From assembly GCA_963699175.1 (NCBI GenBank), contig OY969418.1:6882001-6946000 (forward strand): 64,000 bases of DNA. Reading direction: 5' to 3'. Origin of the DNA: JACPYM01 sp963699175. GTDB lineage: Bacteria > Acidobacteriota > Blastocatellia > RBC074. How positions within the stretch are numbered: the first letter of the stretch is position 1; each line of letters opens with the position of its first letter. This document shows, piece after piece, positions 20,336 to 29,133 of this stretch. The position numbers and the translations under genes are program-made. The notes under the pieces were generated by a model. It was given only the letters and a program-made list of their open reading frames with translations. It was not told where the DNA came from and ran no database searches.

Positions 20336-23068
20336 ATGCAGAATAAACGAAGAATTCATCTGTGGTTGATTCGACTCATTGGCGTGATCGTGCCGCGCCG
20401 TTTGCGCGCCGATTGGCGGCAGGAGTGGGAAGCCGAGTTGCGTTACCGCGAAGCACTGCTCGCCGAGTGGGACAGGCTCGACTGGCGTAACAAACTCGAC
20501 TTGCTGCGGCGCAGCACGAGCGCCTTTTGGGATGCGCTCTGGTTACAACCAATCAGATTGGAGGACGAAATGTTTCAAGACCTGCGCTACGGCGCGCGCA
20601 TGCTGTTCAAGCAACCTGGCTTTACGCTGATTGCCGTGCTCTCGCTGGCACTCGGCATCGGGGCCAATACGGCCATCTTCAGTTTGCTGGATGTGGTGCT
20701 GCTCAAATCGCTGCCCGTGCAGGAGCCTGACAAGTTAGTGCTCTTTGGCCAAGGCGAAGAAACGGGCCTCAACACTGGTTTCCCGAACAGAAGCTGGGAA
20801 CTCTTCTCCTATCCTTTTTATCAGGAAGTGCGGCAGCGCAATGAAGTCTTTTCCGAGGTGGCGGCGCTCCTGAATACCCCCAGGTCTCCTTACGGCGTCG
20901 TTCACCTAAAGGGCGCGCGCGGCGAAGCGGAAAAGCTGAATCTGCAATTGGTCTCCGGCACTTATTTCTCGGTGCTGGGTGTGCAGGCCAGTTTGGGGCG
21001 CACCTTTACGGAGGCAGATGAGCAAGCAGCGGGTGGGCCGCCAGTCGCAGTCATCAGCTACGATTGGTGGGAACGCCGCTTGGGCGGCGATCCGGCAGCG
21101 GTCGGCGCGACCATTTCGACACGCCAAACGGTTTACACCATCATCGGCGTCGCGCCCAAAGAGTTTTTCGGTACGGCCGCGGGGCAAGCGCCAGACTTAT
21201 GGGTGCCGCTGGCGCTGGAGGAACAGTCGCCGTCTTCCCTCTGGAGTGGGTGCCATAACAAGGAACATCAGTCGCTCTATCTCATCGCCCGGTTGAAAAA
21301 TGGCGTGCGCGCCGAGCAGGCTAGCGCCGCCGTCAATTTGCTCTTCAAACAATCCTTGCATGAGCGAGCGGGCGCGCAACCCTCGCCAGAGCGGTTGCAA
21401 GCGATTCAGCGCGCCAGCATTGAATTGACTCCGGTGGGGCGGGGGCTTTCGACGCTACGCCGGGAGTTTTCCCTCTCGCTGCGCATCCTGATGGCGGTGG
21501 TCGCGCTCGTGCTGCTGATTGCCTGCGCCAACGTCGCCAATTTGTTACTGTCGCGCGCCGCCGCGCGACAGAAAGAGTTTGCTGTACGTCTGGCAGTTGG
21601 CGCAGGCCGCACACGCTTGATGCGTCAGTTGCTTACCGAAAGCGTCTTGCTCGCCAGTCTCGGGGGGATCGCGGGCGTTTTACTGGCGTGGTGGGGCAGT
21701 CGCCTGCTAGTGCTGATGGCTTCCGCTCGTGCTGAAGCCCTGCCGCTGGATGTCACGCCGAATGCTCGCATCCTGGGCTTCACGCTGCTGGCCTCGTTGC
21801 TTTCCGCCGTGATCTTTGGCACGGCTCCGGCCTGGCGTGCCGCCCGGATTGAACCGAACGCCGCGCTCAAAGTCGGGAAAGGCGCAGCGCAAGCGACCTC
21901 GCGGAGCCCGCTGGGCAAGGCGCTCGTGATCGCGCAGGTCGCGCTCTCGCTGGTCTTGCTGGTCGGAGCAGGCTTGTTTGTGCGCACGCTGATCAATTTG
22001 CAAAACCTACCCACCGGCTTCAATCAAGAAAACGTCATGCTCTTTCGGCTTTACACCTTTATGCTGGGTGACGAAGGCCCGCAATTCGCTCCGCTGCTGC
22101 GCGAGGTGGAAGAGAAGGTCAAGGCCGTGCCGGGCGTACAGGCAGCTTCATTTTCATCCTTCGTCTTCAGACATGGCCAATGGACAAGCCGGATCTTTAC
22201 TGGCGGGCCAGACCAACCGGAAGGACAACGGAGCGCCAGGCAAAACATCGTTGGCCCGGACTATTTCACCACGATGGGCATCCCGCTCCTAGCCGGTCGA
22301 GTCTTTGGCTCGCAGGATACAGACAAATCTCCCAAAGTGGCCGTCATCAGTGAATCGCTGGCGCAGCGATTCTTCCCGAATGGTTCTCCGCTCGGCAAAC
22401 GCTTTGGCACGTATGGCAGGCCACCGGACGAATTCGAGATCGTCGGCGTCGTCAAAGACGCTAAATATGTGGCGGTGACCGAGCAATGGCGACCAATGGT
22501 CTATTACCCACATGCGCAGATCCCTCAACCGCTCGAAAACTTTGTGGTGCGTTTCGCTGGCGCGCCTGCCGCCAGCGTCCCACAAGTTCGGCGGGCCATT
22601 CAGCAGGTCAATCGTAATCTGCCGATTGATGAAGTCGTGAGTTTGTCCGACCACATTGGCCGCTCGCTCACTCAGCAAAAACTGGTCGCCCGGCTCGCGT
22701 CCTTCTTCGGCCTGCTGGCGTTGCTGCTCGCCTGTGTTGGGCTATACGGCGTCTTGTCCTACGCCGTAACGCGACGCACCAATGAAATCGGCGTGCGCCT
22801 GGCGCTCGGCGCGCAAAGCCGCAACATTCTTTGGCTGATACTGCGCGAGGCGCTGGCGCTGGTCTGCGGCGGTGTCATCGTCGGATTGGTAGCCGCCTCC
22901 TTCGTTACCAAACTGGCCGACAAGCTCTTGTTTGATTTGAAGCCGACCGACCCGCTGACGCTGGTGTCGGCTACGTTGCTGCTGATCGTGACGGCGGTGT
23001 TGGCGGGTTATCTGCCCGCACGCCGCGCCACCCGCGTTGACCCGCTGGTGGCGTTAAGAGACGAGTGA
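20336..23068 (+). CDS. ADOP-type ABC permease, prefix type A (910 aa)
   Basis: The ATG is preceded by GGAAGGGCGGA, one of the better ribosome-binding sites among internal operon members. The prefix MQNKRRIHLWLIRLIGVIV is of the shorter form (internal Met79 at base 20570), very like that of the last permease at 61748. The body belongs with those at 9310, 44950 and 58988: SFFGLLALLLACVGLYGVLSYAV, RRTNEIGVRLALGAQ, LREALALV, and the end GYLPARRATRVDPLVALRDE. The first periplasmic domain has YFSVLGVQASLGRTFTEADE. The first FtsX core is LLIACANVANLLLSRAAAR. Confidence 0.93.
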   Translation: MQNKRRIHLWLIRLIGVIVPRRLRADWRQEWEAELRYREALLAEWDRLDWRNKLDLLRRSTSAFWDALWLQPIRLEDEMFQDLRYGARMLFKQPGFTLIAVLSLALGIGANTAIFSLLDVVLLKSLPVQEPDKLVLFGQGEETGLNTGFPNRSWELFSYPFYQEVRQRNEVFSEVAALLNTPRSPYGVVHLKGARGEAEKLNLQLVSGTYFSVLGVQASLGRTFTEADEQAAGGPPVAVISYDWWERRLGGDPAAVGATISTRQTVYTIIGVAPKEFFGTAAGQAPDLWVPLALEEQSPSSLWSGCHNKEHQSLYLIARLKNGVRAEQASAAVNLLFKQSLHERAGAQPSPERLQAIQRASIELTPVGRGLSTLRREFSLSLRILMAVVALVLLIACANVANLLLSRAAARQKEFAVRLAVGAGRTRLMRQLLTESVLLASLGGIAGVLLAWWGSRLLVLMASARAEALPLDVTPNARILGFTLLASLLSAVIFGTAPAWRAARIEPNAALKVGKGAAQATSRSPLGKALVIAQVALSLVLLVGAGLFVRTLINLQNLPTGFNQENVMLFRLYTFMLGDEGPQFAPLLREVEEKVKAVPGVQAASFSSFVFRHGQWTSRIFTGGPDQPEGQRSARQNIVGPDYFTTMGIPLLAGRVFGSQDTDKSPKVAVISESLAQRFFPNGSPLGKRFGTYGRPPDEFEIVGVVKDAKYVAVTEQWRPMVYYPHAQIPQPLENFVVRFAGAPAASVPQVRRAIQQVNRNLPIDEVVSLSDHIGRSLTQQKLVARLASFFGLLALLLACVGLYGVLSYAVTRRTNEIGVRLALGAQSRNILWLILREALALVCGGVIVGLVAASFVTKLADKLLFDLKPTDPLTLVSATLLLIVTAVLAGYLPARRATRVDPLVALRDE

Positions 23069-23073
23069 GACTG

Positions 23074-25749
23074 ATGGCCGATGCTACATCCGCAACCCGC
23101 TTTCGTTTTTGGCTCTGGCTGATTCGCTTTGTCGGCCTGATCGTGCCGCGCCGTTTGCGCGCCGATTGGCGGCAGGAGTGGGAGGCCGAATTGCGCTACC
23201 GCGAAGCACTGCTCGCAGAGTGGGACAAGCTCGACTGGCGCAACAAACTGGATTTGCTCTGGCGCAGCACGAGTGCTTTCTGGGATGCGCTCTGGCTACA
23301 ACCCAGCAGATTGGAGGACGAAATGTTTCAAGACTTGCGTTATGGCTTGCGAATGTTGCTGAAAAATCCCGGCTTCACCTTGATTGCTGTTTTCACGCTG
23401 GCAATGGGCATCGGCGCGAACACCGCGATCTTCACGCTGTTAGATAAGGTGCTGATTCGCCCGCTGCCTGTCGAACAGCCACAGCAACTCGTCGCTTTTG
23501 TCGAAGACGGGAGCGGCGCGCCGGGGATTTTCTCTTACCCGCTGTATGCTGAGTTGCGCGACCGCAATGACGTGTTGGCGGGCGTGGTCGCTTACGAGCA
23601 GCGGCCCTTCAGCCTGAGCGATGGGAATCAGAGCGAACGCGTGATCGGGCAAATCGTCACTGGCAATTACTTTGCGGTGCTCGGCGTGCGACCCGCGCTC
23701 GGACGCTTTTTTCTGCCTGAGGAAGATCACACTCCCAATACGCATCCGGTCATCGTCATCAGTCACGGTTTGTGGCGCAGGCGTTTTGGCGCTGACCCGG
23801 CGGCGATTGGCCAGACGATCAGCCTGAGCAACTACCGCTACACGGTGGTGGGTGTGGCCCCCTCGGAATTCACAGGGACGACGCGCGGCACGGTGAACGA
23901 TGTTTATGTGCCGATGATGATGCAGGCGCAGGTAGGGCCTAGAAGGGAAGGCATGCTGGACAATCGCAACGCCGGTTGGTTGCAGTTGATCGGCAGGCTC
24001 AAACCGAATGTCAGTCGTGCGCAAGCGCAGGCCGCGCTGGCCACTCCGGTTGAGGATGCGAATAAAACTTTTTCTGATAAGGCGGCTGATCGGATTGGTG
24101 ATCCGACCAAAGTTTTTTTGATGGACGGAAGCCGCGGGCATACGGATCGGGTCAAAGACCTCTCGTTGCCGTTGAAACTCATGATGGGCGTGGTCGGCTT
24201 TGTCTTGTTGATTGCTTGCGCGAATGTCGCCAATCTGCTACTGGCGCGCGCTTCGGCGCGGCGCAAGGAGATCGCCGTTCGGCTGGCTGTCGGCGCTGGT
24301 CGTTTGCGCATCGTGCGGCAGTTGCTGACTGAAGGCGCGATTCTGGCGGCGTTGGGCGGCGGCGCTGGCTTGCTGCTGGCCTACTGGTTCACCGGCTTGT
24401 TGATGGGCTTCCAACAACAAACCAACTACGTCCCACGCTCTTTCGATGGCCGCCTCGATGGCCGGGCGCTGGTTTTCACATTGGGTCTGTCGCTCTTGAC
24501 CGGGATTATTTTCGGCCTGGCGCCTGCGCTCGAAGCTTCCAAACCTGATCAAGTCGCGGCCCTCAAAGCAGACACGCCGGGAATGGGCGGCAGAGGACGC
24601 CGCTTGAATCTGCGTAACCTGCTGGTTGTTGCGCAGGTGGCTTTGTCGCTGGTGGTGCTGATCGGCGCGGGTTTATGTTTGAAGAGTTTGCGCGCCCTGC
24701 AAGTGGTTGATCCGGGTTTCGAGCCGGCAAAAGTCGTGACCGCCTCTTTCGATCTGAGCCAGAATGGATACAACGAAGCGCGCGGGCGACAATTCATCTC
24801 ACAACTCTCCGAACGAGTCGCGGCCTTGCCCGGTGTGGAGGCCACGAGCTTTGCACGTATTGTAGCTTTCAGCGACATCCCATGGGTCGGCCCGCTGATT
24901 ATCGAAGGCTCCAAGCCACAGCCCATCAATACCAACGCCATCAGCCCAAGCTATTTCCGAACGCTCGGCACCCCACTCGTGCGCGGGCGTGAATTCACTG
25001 CGCAGGATACGACGGACACGCCGCTCGTGGTCGTCGTCAATGAAGCGGCGGCGCGCCGTTATTGGCCCGGACAGGAAGTTGTTGGCCAACGGATCATGCG
25101 CGGCAGGCAGGTTGGCGAAGTCGTCGGCGTGGTCAGAGACAGCAAGGAGAAAGGGCTGACCGCAGACCCACGCCCGGCGCTCTATGTGCCGTTGCTGCAA
25201 GCCTACTCATCGGAACTGACGCTGCACGTGCGGACGGCGACGCCCTCGCCGACGCTGCTCGCTGCCGTGCGTCGCGAAGTGCAGGCGCTCGACCCGGCGC
25301 TACCTGTTTATAACCTACAGACGCTGGCGCAACAGAAAGACGGCTCGCTTTATGCCGAACGTCTGGCGGCGGCGTTGTTGACGCTGTTCGGCTTGCTCGC
25401 GCTAGCACTGGCCACCATCGGCATCTACGGCGTGTTGTCGTATGCAGTGACCGAGCGCACACGTGAACTGGGCATTCGCATGGCCTTGGGTGCGCAACCG
25501 CGTGACCTACTCAAGCTTGTAGTGGGCCAGGGCATGCTGCTCGTGCTTGTTGGCCTGATCATCGGTGTGGGAGCGGCCTTCGCGTTGACACGTTTGATAG
25601 CGAAGTTGCTCTTCGGTGTGAGCGCGACCGATCCGCTGACTTTTGTCGTGATCCCGCTACTGCTCATCGGTGTGGCGCTCGTGGCCTGCTGGCTACCGGC
25701 GCGACAGGCGATGCGCGTAGACCCATTGGTGGCACTCAGGTATGAGTAG
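23074..25749 (+). CDS. ADOP-type ABC permease, prefix type A (891 aa)
   Basis: I place the start at ATG 23074 rather than the overlapping GTG 23065, because it puts the conserved internal Met at residue 84 (base 23323) exactly as in most copies. The body is strikingly close to that at 50899, 27 kb away. Both have TLLDKVLIRXLPVEQPQQLV, GQIVXGNYFAVLGVRPALGR, NYRYTVVGVAP and EFTGTTRG in the first periplasmic domain, and SLYAERLAAALLTLFGLL before TM6. Its prefix, however, is that of its own operon (WRSTSAFWDALWLQ). It is the last gene of the eight-permease unit; tandem repeats follow. Confidence 0.93.
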   Translation: MADATSATRFRFWLWLIRFVGLIVPRRLRADWRQEWEAELRYREALLAEWDKLDWRNKLDLLWRSTSAFWDALWLQPSRLEDEMFQDLRYGLRMLLKNPGFTLIAVFTLAMGIGANTAIFTLLDKVLIRPLPVEQPQQLVAFVEDGSGAPGIFSYPLYAELRDRNDVLAGVVAYEQRPFSLSDGNQSERVIGQIVTGNYFAVLGVRPALGRFFLPEEDHTPNTHPVIVISHGLWRRRFGADPAAIGQTISLSNYRYTVVGVAPSEFTGTTRGTVNDVYVPMMMQAQVGPRREGMLDNRNAGWLQLIGRLKPNVSRAQAQAALATPVEDANKTFSDKAADRIGDPTKVFLMDGSRGHTDRVKDLSLPLKLMMGVVGFVLLIACANVANLLLARASARRKEIAVRLAVGAGRLRIVRQLLTEGAILAALGGGAGLLLAYWFTGLLMGFQQQTNYVPRSFDGRLDGRALVFTLGLSLLTGIIFGLAPALEASKPDQVAALKADTPGMGGRGRRLNLRNLLVVAQVALSLVVLIGAGLCLKSLRALQVVDPGFEPAKVVTASFDLSQNGYNEARGRQFISQLSERVAALPGVEATSFARIVAFSDIPWVGPLIIEGSKPQPINTNAISPSYFRTLGTPLVRGREFTAQDTTDTPLVVVVNEAAARRYWPGQEVVGQRIMRGRQVGEVVGVVRDSKEKGLTADPRPALYVPLLQAYSSELTLHVRTATPSPTLLAAVRREVQALDPALPVYNLQTLAQQKDGSLYAERLAAALLTLFGLLALALATIGIYGVLSYAVTERTRELGIRMALGAQPRDLLKLVVGQGMLLVLVGLIIGVGAAFALTRLIAKLLFGVSATDPLTFVVIPLLLIGVALVACWLPARQAMRVDPLVALRYE

Positions 25750-25764
25750 CCATCGAACATCAAT

Positions 25765-25878
25765 CAACCTAATCAAAGAGGGGCAACCTAATCAAAGAGG
25801 GGCAACCTAATCAAAGAGGGGCAACCTAATCAAAGAGGGGCAACCTAATCAAAGAGGGGCAACCTAATCAAAGAGGGG
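25765..25878. repeat. Six perfect tandem copies of a 19-bp unit
   Basis: The unit CAACCTAATCAAAGAGGGG is repeated without interruption at 25765, 25784, 25803, 25822, 25841 and 25860, with no base differences. It starts 15 bp after a permease stop codon. A 19-bp period is not a whole number of codons and no spacers are present, so it is neither coding nor CRISPR. Perfect identity suggests recent expansion by slippage, that is, a variable-number repeat. A role as a stacked binding site or RNA tail is possible but unproven. Confidence 0.95.
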
Positions 25879-25914
25879 TAGTGGTTTAACCGTGAGAGAT
25901 AAATGCCGCAGGCC

Positions 25915-25992
25915 AAGCGCATGGAGTCCAGCCTTTAGGCTGCTGGCTCGCTCATGCAAGCTAGCAGCCTAAAGGCTGGACTCCATGCGCTT
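25915..25992. repeat. Perfect inverted repeat, 30-bp arms, GCCTTTAGGC core
   Basis: 25915-25944 is the exact reverse complement of 25963-25992, with an 18-nt loop. Each arm also contains the small palindrome GCCTTTAGGC, so the element is two mini-hairpins facing each other. The same core and layout occur in the inverted repeat at 42165-42223. It lies between the end of the eight-permease unit and the small secreted-protein gene. It could end transcription, but no T-run follows. Confidence 0.85.
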
Positions 25993-26026
25993 CTCTCTCG
26001 CTTGAATCACTACCCAAGAGGAATTT

Positions 26027-26392
26027 ATGAAGCATCAACTGCTAATTGTCTTTTTGCTTGGACTATCGCTATTCGCTGTCGGCGTTGGGGCCAAGGCGAC
26101 TGACATCTCTGGGACGTGGGCGTTTTCTATCAGTCTGGACGGCGGCCCGCAAAACTTTCCCATGACGTTCATCCTCAAACAAGCAGGCGATAAACTCACT
26201 GGCACGCAGGGCGAATCTCAACTCACAGGCACGGTGAAAGGGAATCAAGTGGCGATCACTGTCGCAGGCAAAAATAAAGGCGGCATGGATTTCAAAAACA
26301 TCTACAACGGCACGATTGAATCCGCCACCAAAATGTCCGGCACCTGTGAATTCCCGAAAGGCCCGGGCAAGTGGACTGCAACCAAGAAGTAA
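26027..26392 (+). CDS. Small secreted protein, unknown function (121 aa)
   Basis: The N-terminus MKHQLLIVFLLGLSLFAVGVG is a clear signal peptide, with likely cleavage near residues 22-24 (AKA-T). The mature part is about 98 residues, short and rich in Gly, Thr and Lys. It opens with DISGTWAFSISLDGG and has alternating patterns (KLTGTQGESQLTGTVKGNQV, TKMSGTCEF) typical of a small beta-barrel or beta-sandwich. The ISGTW motif is common in predicted secreted lipocalin-like proteins, but I cannot assign a family. AAGAGGAATTT before the ATG gives an AGAGGA ribosome-binding site. It is 33 bp upstream of a permease on the same strand and may be co-transcribed as a periplasmic partner. Confidence 0.8.
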   Translation: MKHQLLIVFLLGLSLFAVGVGAKATDISGTWAFSISLDGGPQNFPMTFILKQAGDKLTGTQGESQLTGTVKGNQVAITVAGKNKGGMDFKNIYNGTIESATKMSGTCEFPKGPGKWTATKK

Positions 26393-26425
26393 AGCAATGC
26401 AGCGAACGGGCGCATAACTAGGCAG

Positions 26426-29119
26426 ATGGCTGAACACCACCGACAGAGTTTTTCAAAACCCCACCTCTGGCTGATCGCGTTAGTCGGCGTGATCGTGCCG
26501 CGCCGTTTACGCACTGATTGGCGGCAAGAGTGGGAAGCCGAGTTGCAGCACCGCGAAGCGCTGTTGGCCGAGTGGGAGCGGCTCGATTGGTGGAACAAAG
26601 TAAACCTGTTGTGGCGCTCAACGAGCGCGTTTTGGGATGCGTTGTTGCTACAACCAAGAAGATTGGAGGACCAGATGTTTCAAGACTTACGTTTTGGCGT
26701 GCGCATGCTGCTCAAACAACCAGCCTTCACCTTGATCGCCGTGCTCACGCTGAGCCTGGGCATTGGGGCGACCTCGGCAGTTTTCAGTCTGATCCAAGGG
26801 GTGCTGTTGACGCCGCCGCCTTATCAGCAACCGGAGCGAATCGCGTTGATCACGACAGCGCGGACGGATGGTCAGCAAACGGTTAGCACGCGTGGTTGGC
26901 CCGCCGCGCAATGGCTGGAATGGCAAAAGGAAGCGAAGTCATTCGAGGCTATTGCCGCATACCGCTGGGAATTCAGCTTTATCGTCTTGGAGGACGGCAG
27001 CGAATCAGTCGAGGGAATGATTGTCACCAAAGAATATTTCAGCGTGACCGGACTCAAGCCTGTGCTTGGCCGCACGTTCCAGGACGCCGACGCCGTGGTC
27101 AATGCGCCGCAGGTCATCATTCTCGGCTATGACCTCTGGCAGCGCCGGTTCAACGGCGATCCCAACATCATCGGCAAGACGATCCCGTTCCGCGGGTTGT
27201 TCGGGGCGCCGTCTCCGACAGTCATCGGGGTGATGCCGCCCGGCGTCCGTTTCCTTCCGTCGCCCATCATGGCGAGAGAACCGAACTACAACGTGAACGC
27301 GCAGGTGGAATGGTGGTTGCCGGCCAGGACCACCCTCCCGGGGAAATTTCCTATGTGGAGTGTAGCGGCATGCTTGAAAAACGGAGCCACGCTCGCGACG
27401 GCGCAAGCGGAGTTCGCGAGTATCACCGCAAGGCAGGCGCAAGCCGACCGCGACTTCGCGGGCGTCACCGCCCGGACGCAATTACTGACCGCCGAATTGA
27501 GCCGCGATGGGCGGCGCATCCTGCTGCCGCTGTTGGGCGCGGCGGCGCTCGTCTTGTTGATCGCCTGCGGAAACGTCGCGGCGCTCCTGCTCGTGCGCGG
27601 TTTGCAGCGGCAGCAGGAGTACGCGGTGCGCTGCGCGCTGGGCGCGGGCCGCGTGGCACTTTTCCGGCAAGTGTCCGTGGAGAGTTTGCTGTTGGCGCTG
27701 TTGGGCGGCGCGCTTGGCATTGGTCTGGCGTTTGGCATCGTCAAGCTGATCAAGCTGATCGGCGGTCAGGCCATTCCGCGTCTGGATGCGGTCACGACCG
27801 GCTGGCCTGTGTTGGCCTGCGGACTCGGCGTGGCGGTGATTGCGGCGCTCCTGGCCGGATTTCTCCCCGCGCTGCGCGCCGCGCGACTCGATCCGATGAT
27901 CGCGCTCAAGGATGCCGGCCCGAAAAGCAGCGCGGGCCGCGGCGAGCGCCGGTTGCTGCGCGGTGTGACGGTGATTCAGACAGCCTTGACCCTGGCGCTC
28001 TTGGTGGGTGCCGGCCTGCTGATTCGGACGATGAATAACCTGTCGAAGGTGAACGCAGGTTACGACACGGGAAAAATCCTGACCATGAGCGTAACGACGA
28101 TGCAAAGGGAGAATCGCGAGCGATTTGATGCTTTTCATCAGCAGGCGCTGGAGCGGGTTTCGCGGCTTCCCGGCGTCGAGCACGCGGCGTTCGGGTGGGG
28201 CGTGCCCTTGACCGGCAACAGTTCGCCCCGGGTTGTCGAAATCGAAGGGCAGCCCCCCGTCAGTAAACCAAGCGATTTGCCCGTGTTTCCGGACCGTGCG
28301 GTCACTGAAGGCTACTTCAAACTGTTGGGGCAGCCATTGGTGGCGGGCCGGGACTTCCGTTCAACCGATAACCGCGACGCGCCCAGTGTAGCCATTATCA
28401 ACCAGGCGTTCGCCAGCCGTTACTTTCCCCAGGCCGACCCTATCGGGAAGAAACTCTGGAGTTTTGGGCGACGGGACCAGCAAATTGAAATCATCGGCGT
28501 GGTAGCCAATGGCCGCACCGACGATCTGACGAAGGCCGCAGAACCGGAGCTTTACACTTCGCAGTGGCAGTTCCCCGTGTTTATCAAGCACCTGCTCGTC
28601 CGCACGGAGGCAGACCCGCGTGCGCTGATGGCCAACGTGCAACGCGAATTGCGCGCAGTTGATTCCAGCGTCTCCATCGAAAACCTGAAGACGCTGGAAG
28701 AGATTCGCGGCGATTCGCAGGCCTCACGCAATTTTGCGATGCGGCTGTTGATCGGGTTTGCGCTGGTGGCGAGCGCGCTGACATTGGTCGGCATCTACGG
28801 CGTGCTTTCGCTCTCGGTCGCCGCGCGGCGGCGCGAGATTGCGATTCGCACGGCGGTCGGCGCCGAGCGGCGCGACATTCTGAAACTGGTTTTGGGAGAG
28901 GGGCTGCGATTGATCGCGCTGGGCGTGGCAGTGGGACTGGCCGCGGCTATTGTCCTGTCGCGGGTCTTGAGGTCGTTCCTTTTTGAAGTCGAGCCAACTG
29001 ACCCGGTCACGTTAATCGTGGTGGGATTGTTATTCGTCGGCGTGGCGCTGTTGGCGTGCTGGGTGCCTGCCCGTCGCGCCGCGAAAGTTGATCCGTTGGA
29101 AGCCCTCCGCTACGAGTGA
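26426..29119 (+). CDS. ADOP-type ABC permease, prefix type A, divergent body (897 aa)
   Basis: The prefix is ordinary for the array (RLRTDWRQEWEAELQHREALL, internal Met84 at base 26675, preceded by GGAGG), but the rest is one of the most divergent bodies. After TM1 the neighbours' NAVLLRPLP becomes QGVLLTPPPYQQPERI. The first FtsX core is LLIACGNVAALLLVRGLQR with ALGAGRVALFRQVSVESLLL. The loop before TM5 reads AARLDPMIALKDAGPKSS. In the second FtsX domain the loop is VAARRREIAIRTAVGAERRD instead of the usual QRTHEIGIRMALGAQ. It ends ARRAAKVDPLEALRYE. This looks like a standard prefix joined to a distant ADOP lineage. Confidence 0.92.
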   Translation: MAEHHRQSFSKPHLWLIALVGVIVPRRLRTDWRQEWEAELQHREALLAEWERLDWWNKVNLLWRSTSAFWDALLLQPRRLEDQMFQDLRFGVRMLLKQPAFTLIAVLTLSLGIGATSAVFSLIQGVLLTPPPYQQPERIALITTARTDGQQTVSTRGWPAAQWLEWQKEAKSFEAIAAYRWEFSFIVLEDGSESVEGMIVTKEYFSVTGLKPVLGRTFQDADAVVNAPQVIILGYDLWQRRFNGDPNIIGKTIPFRGLFGAPSPTVIGVMPPGVRFLPSPIMAREPNYNVNAQVEWWLPARTTLPGKFPMWSVAACLKNGATLATAQAEFASITARQAQADRDFAGVTARTQLLTAELSRDGRRILLPLLGAAALVLLIACGNVAALLLVRGLQRQQEYAVRCALGAGRVALFRQVSVESLLLALLGGALGIGLAFGIVKLIKLIGGQAIPRLDAVTTGWPVLACGLGVAVIAALLAGFLPALRAARLDPMIALKDAGPKSSAGRGERRLLRGVTVIQTALTLALLVGAGLLIRTMNNLSKVNAGYDTGKILTMSVTTMQRENRERFDAFHQQALERVSRLPGVEHAAFGWGVPLTGNSSPRVVEIEGQPPVSKPSDLPVFPDRAVTEGYFKLLGQPLVAGRDFRSTDNRDAPSVAIINQAFASRYFPQADPIGKKLWSFGRRDQQIEIIGVVANGRTDDLTKAAEPELYTSQWQFPVFIKHLLVRTEADPRALMANVQRELRAVDSSVSIENLKTLEEIRGDSQASRNFAMRLLIGFALVASALTLVGIYGVLSLSVAARRREIAIRTAVGAERRDILKLVLGEGLRLIALGVAVGLAAAIVLSRVLRSFLFEVEPTDPVTLIVVGLLFVGVALLACWVPARRAAKVDPLEALRYE

Positions 29120-29133
29120 TGCGAGTGAGACTG

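Noticed and set aside
25765..25878. CRISPR array
   Set aside because: The 19-bp repeats are directly abutting with no spacers, and no cas gene is present.
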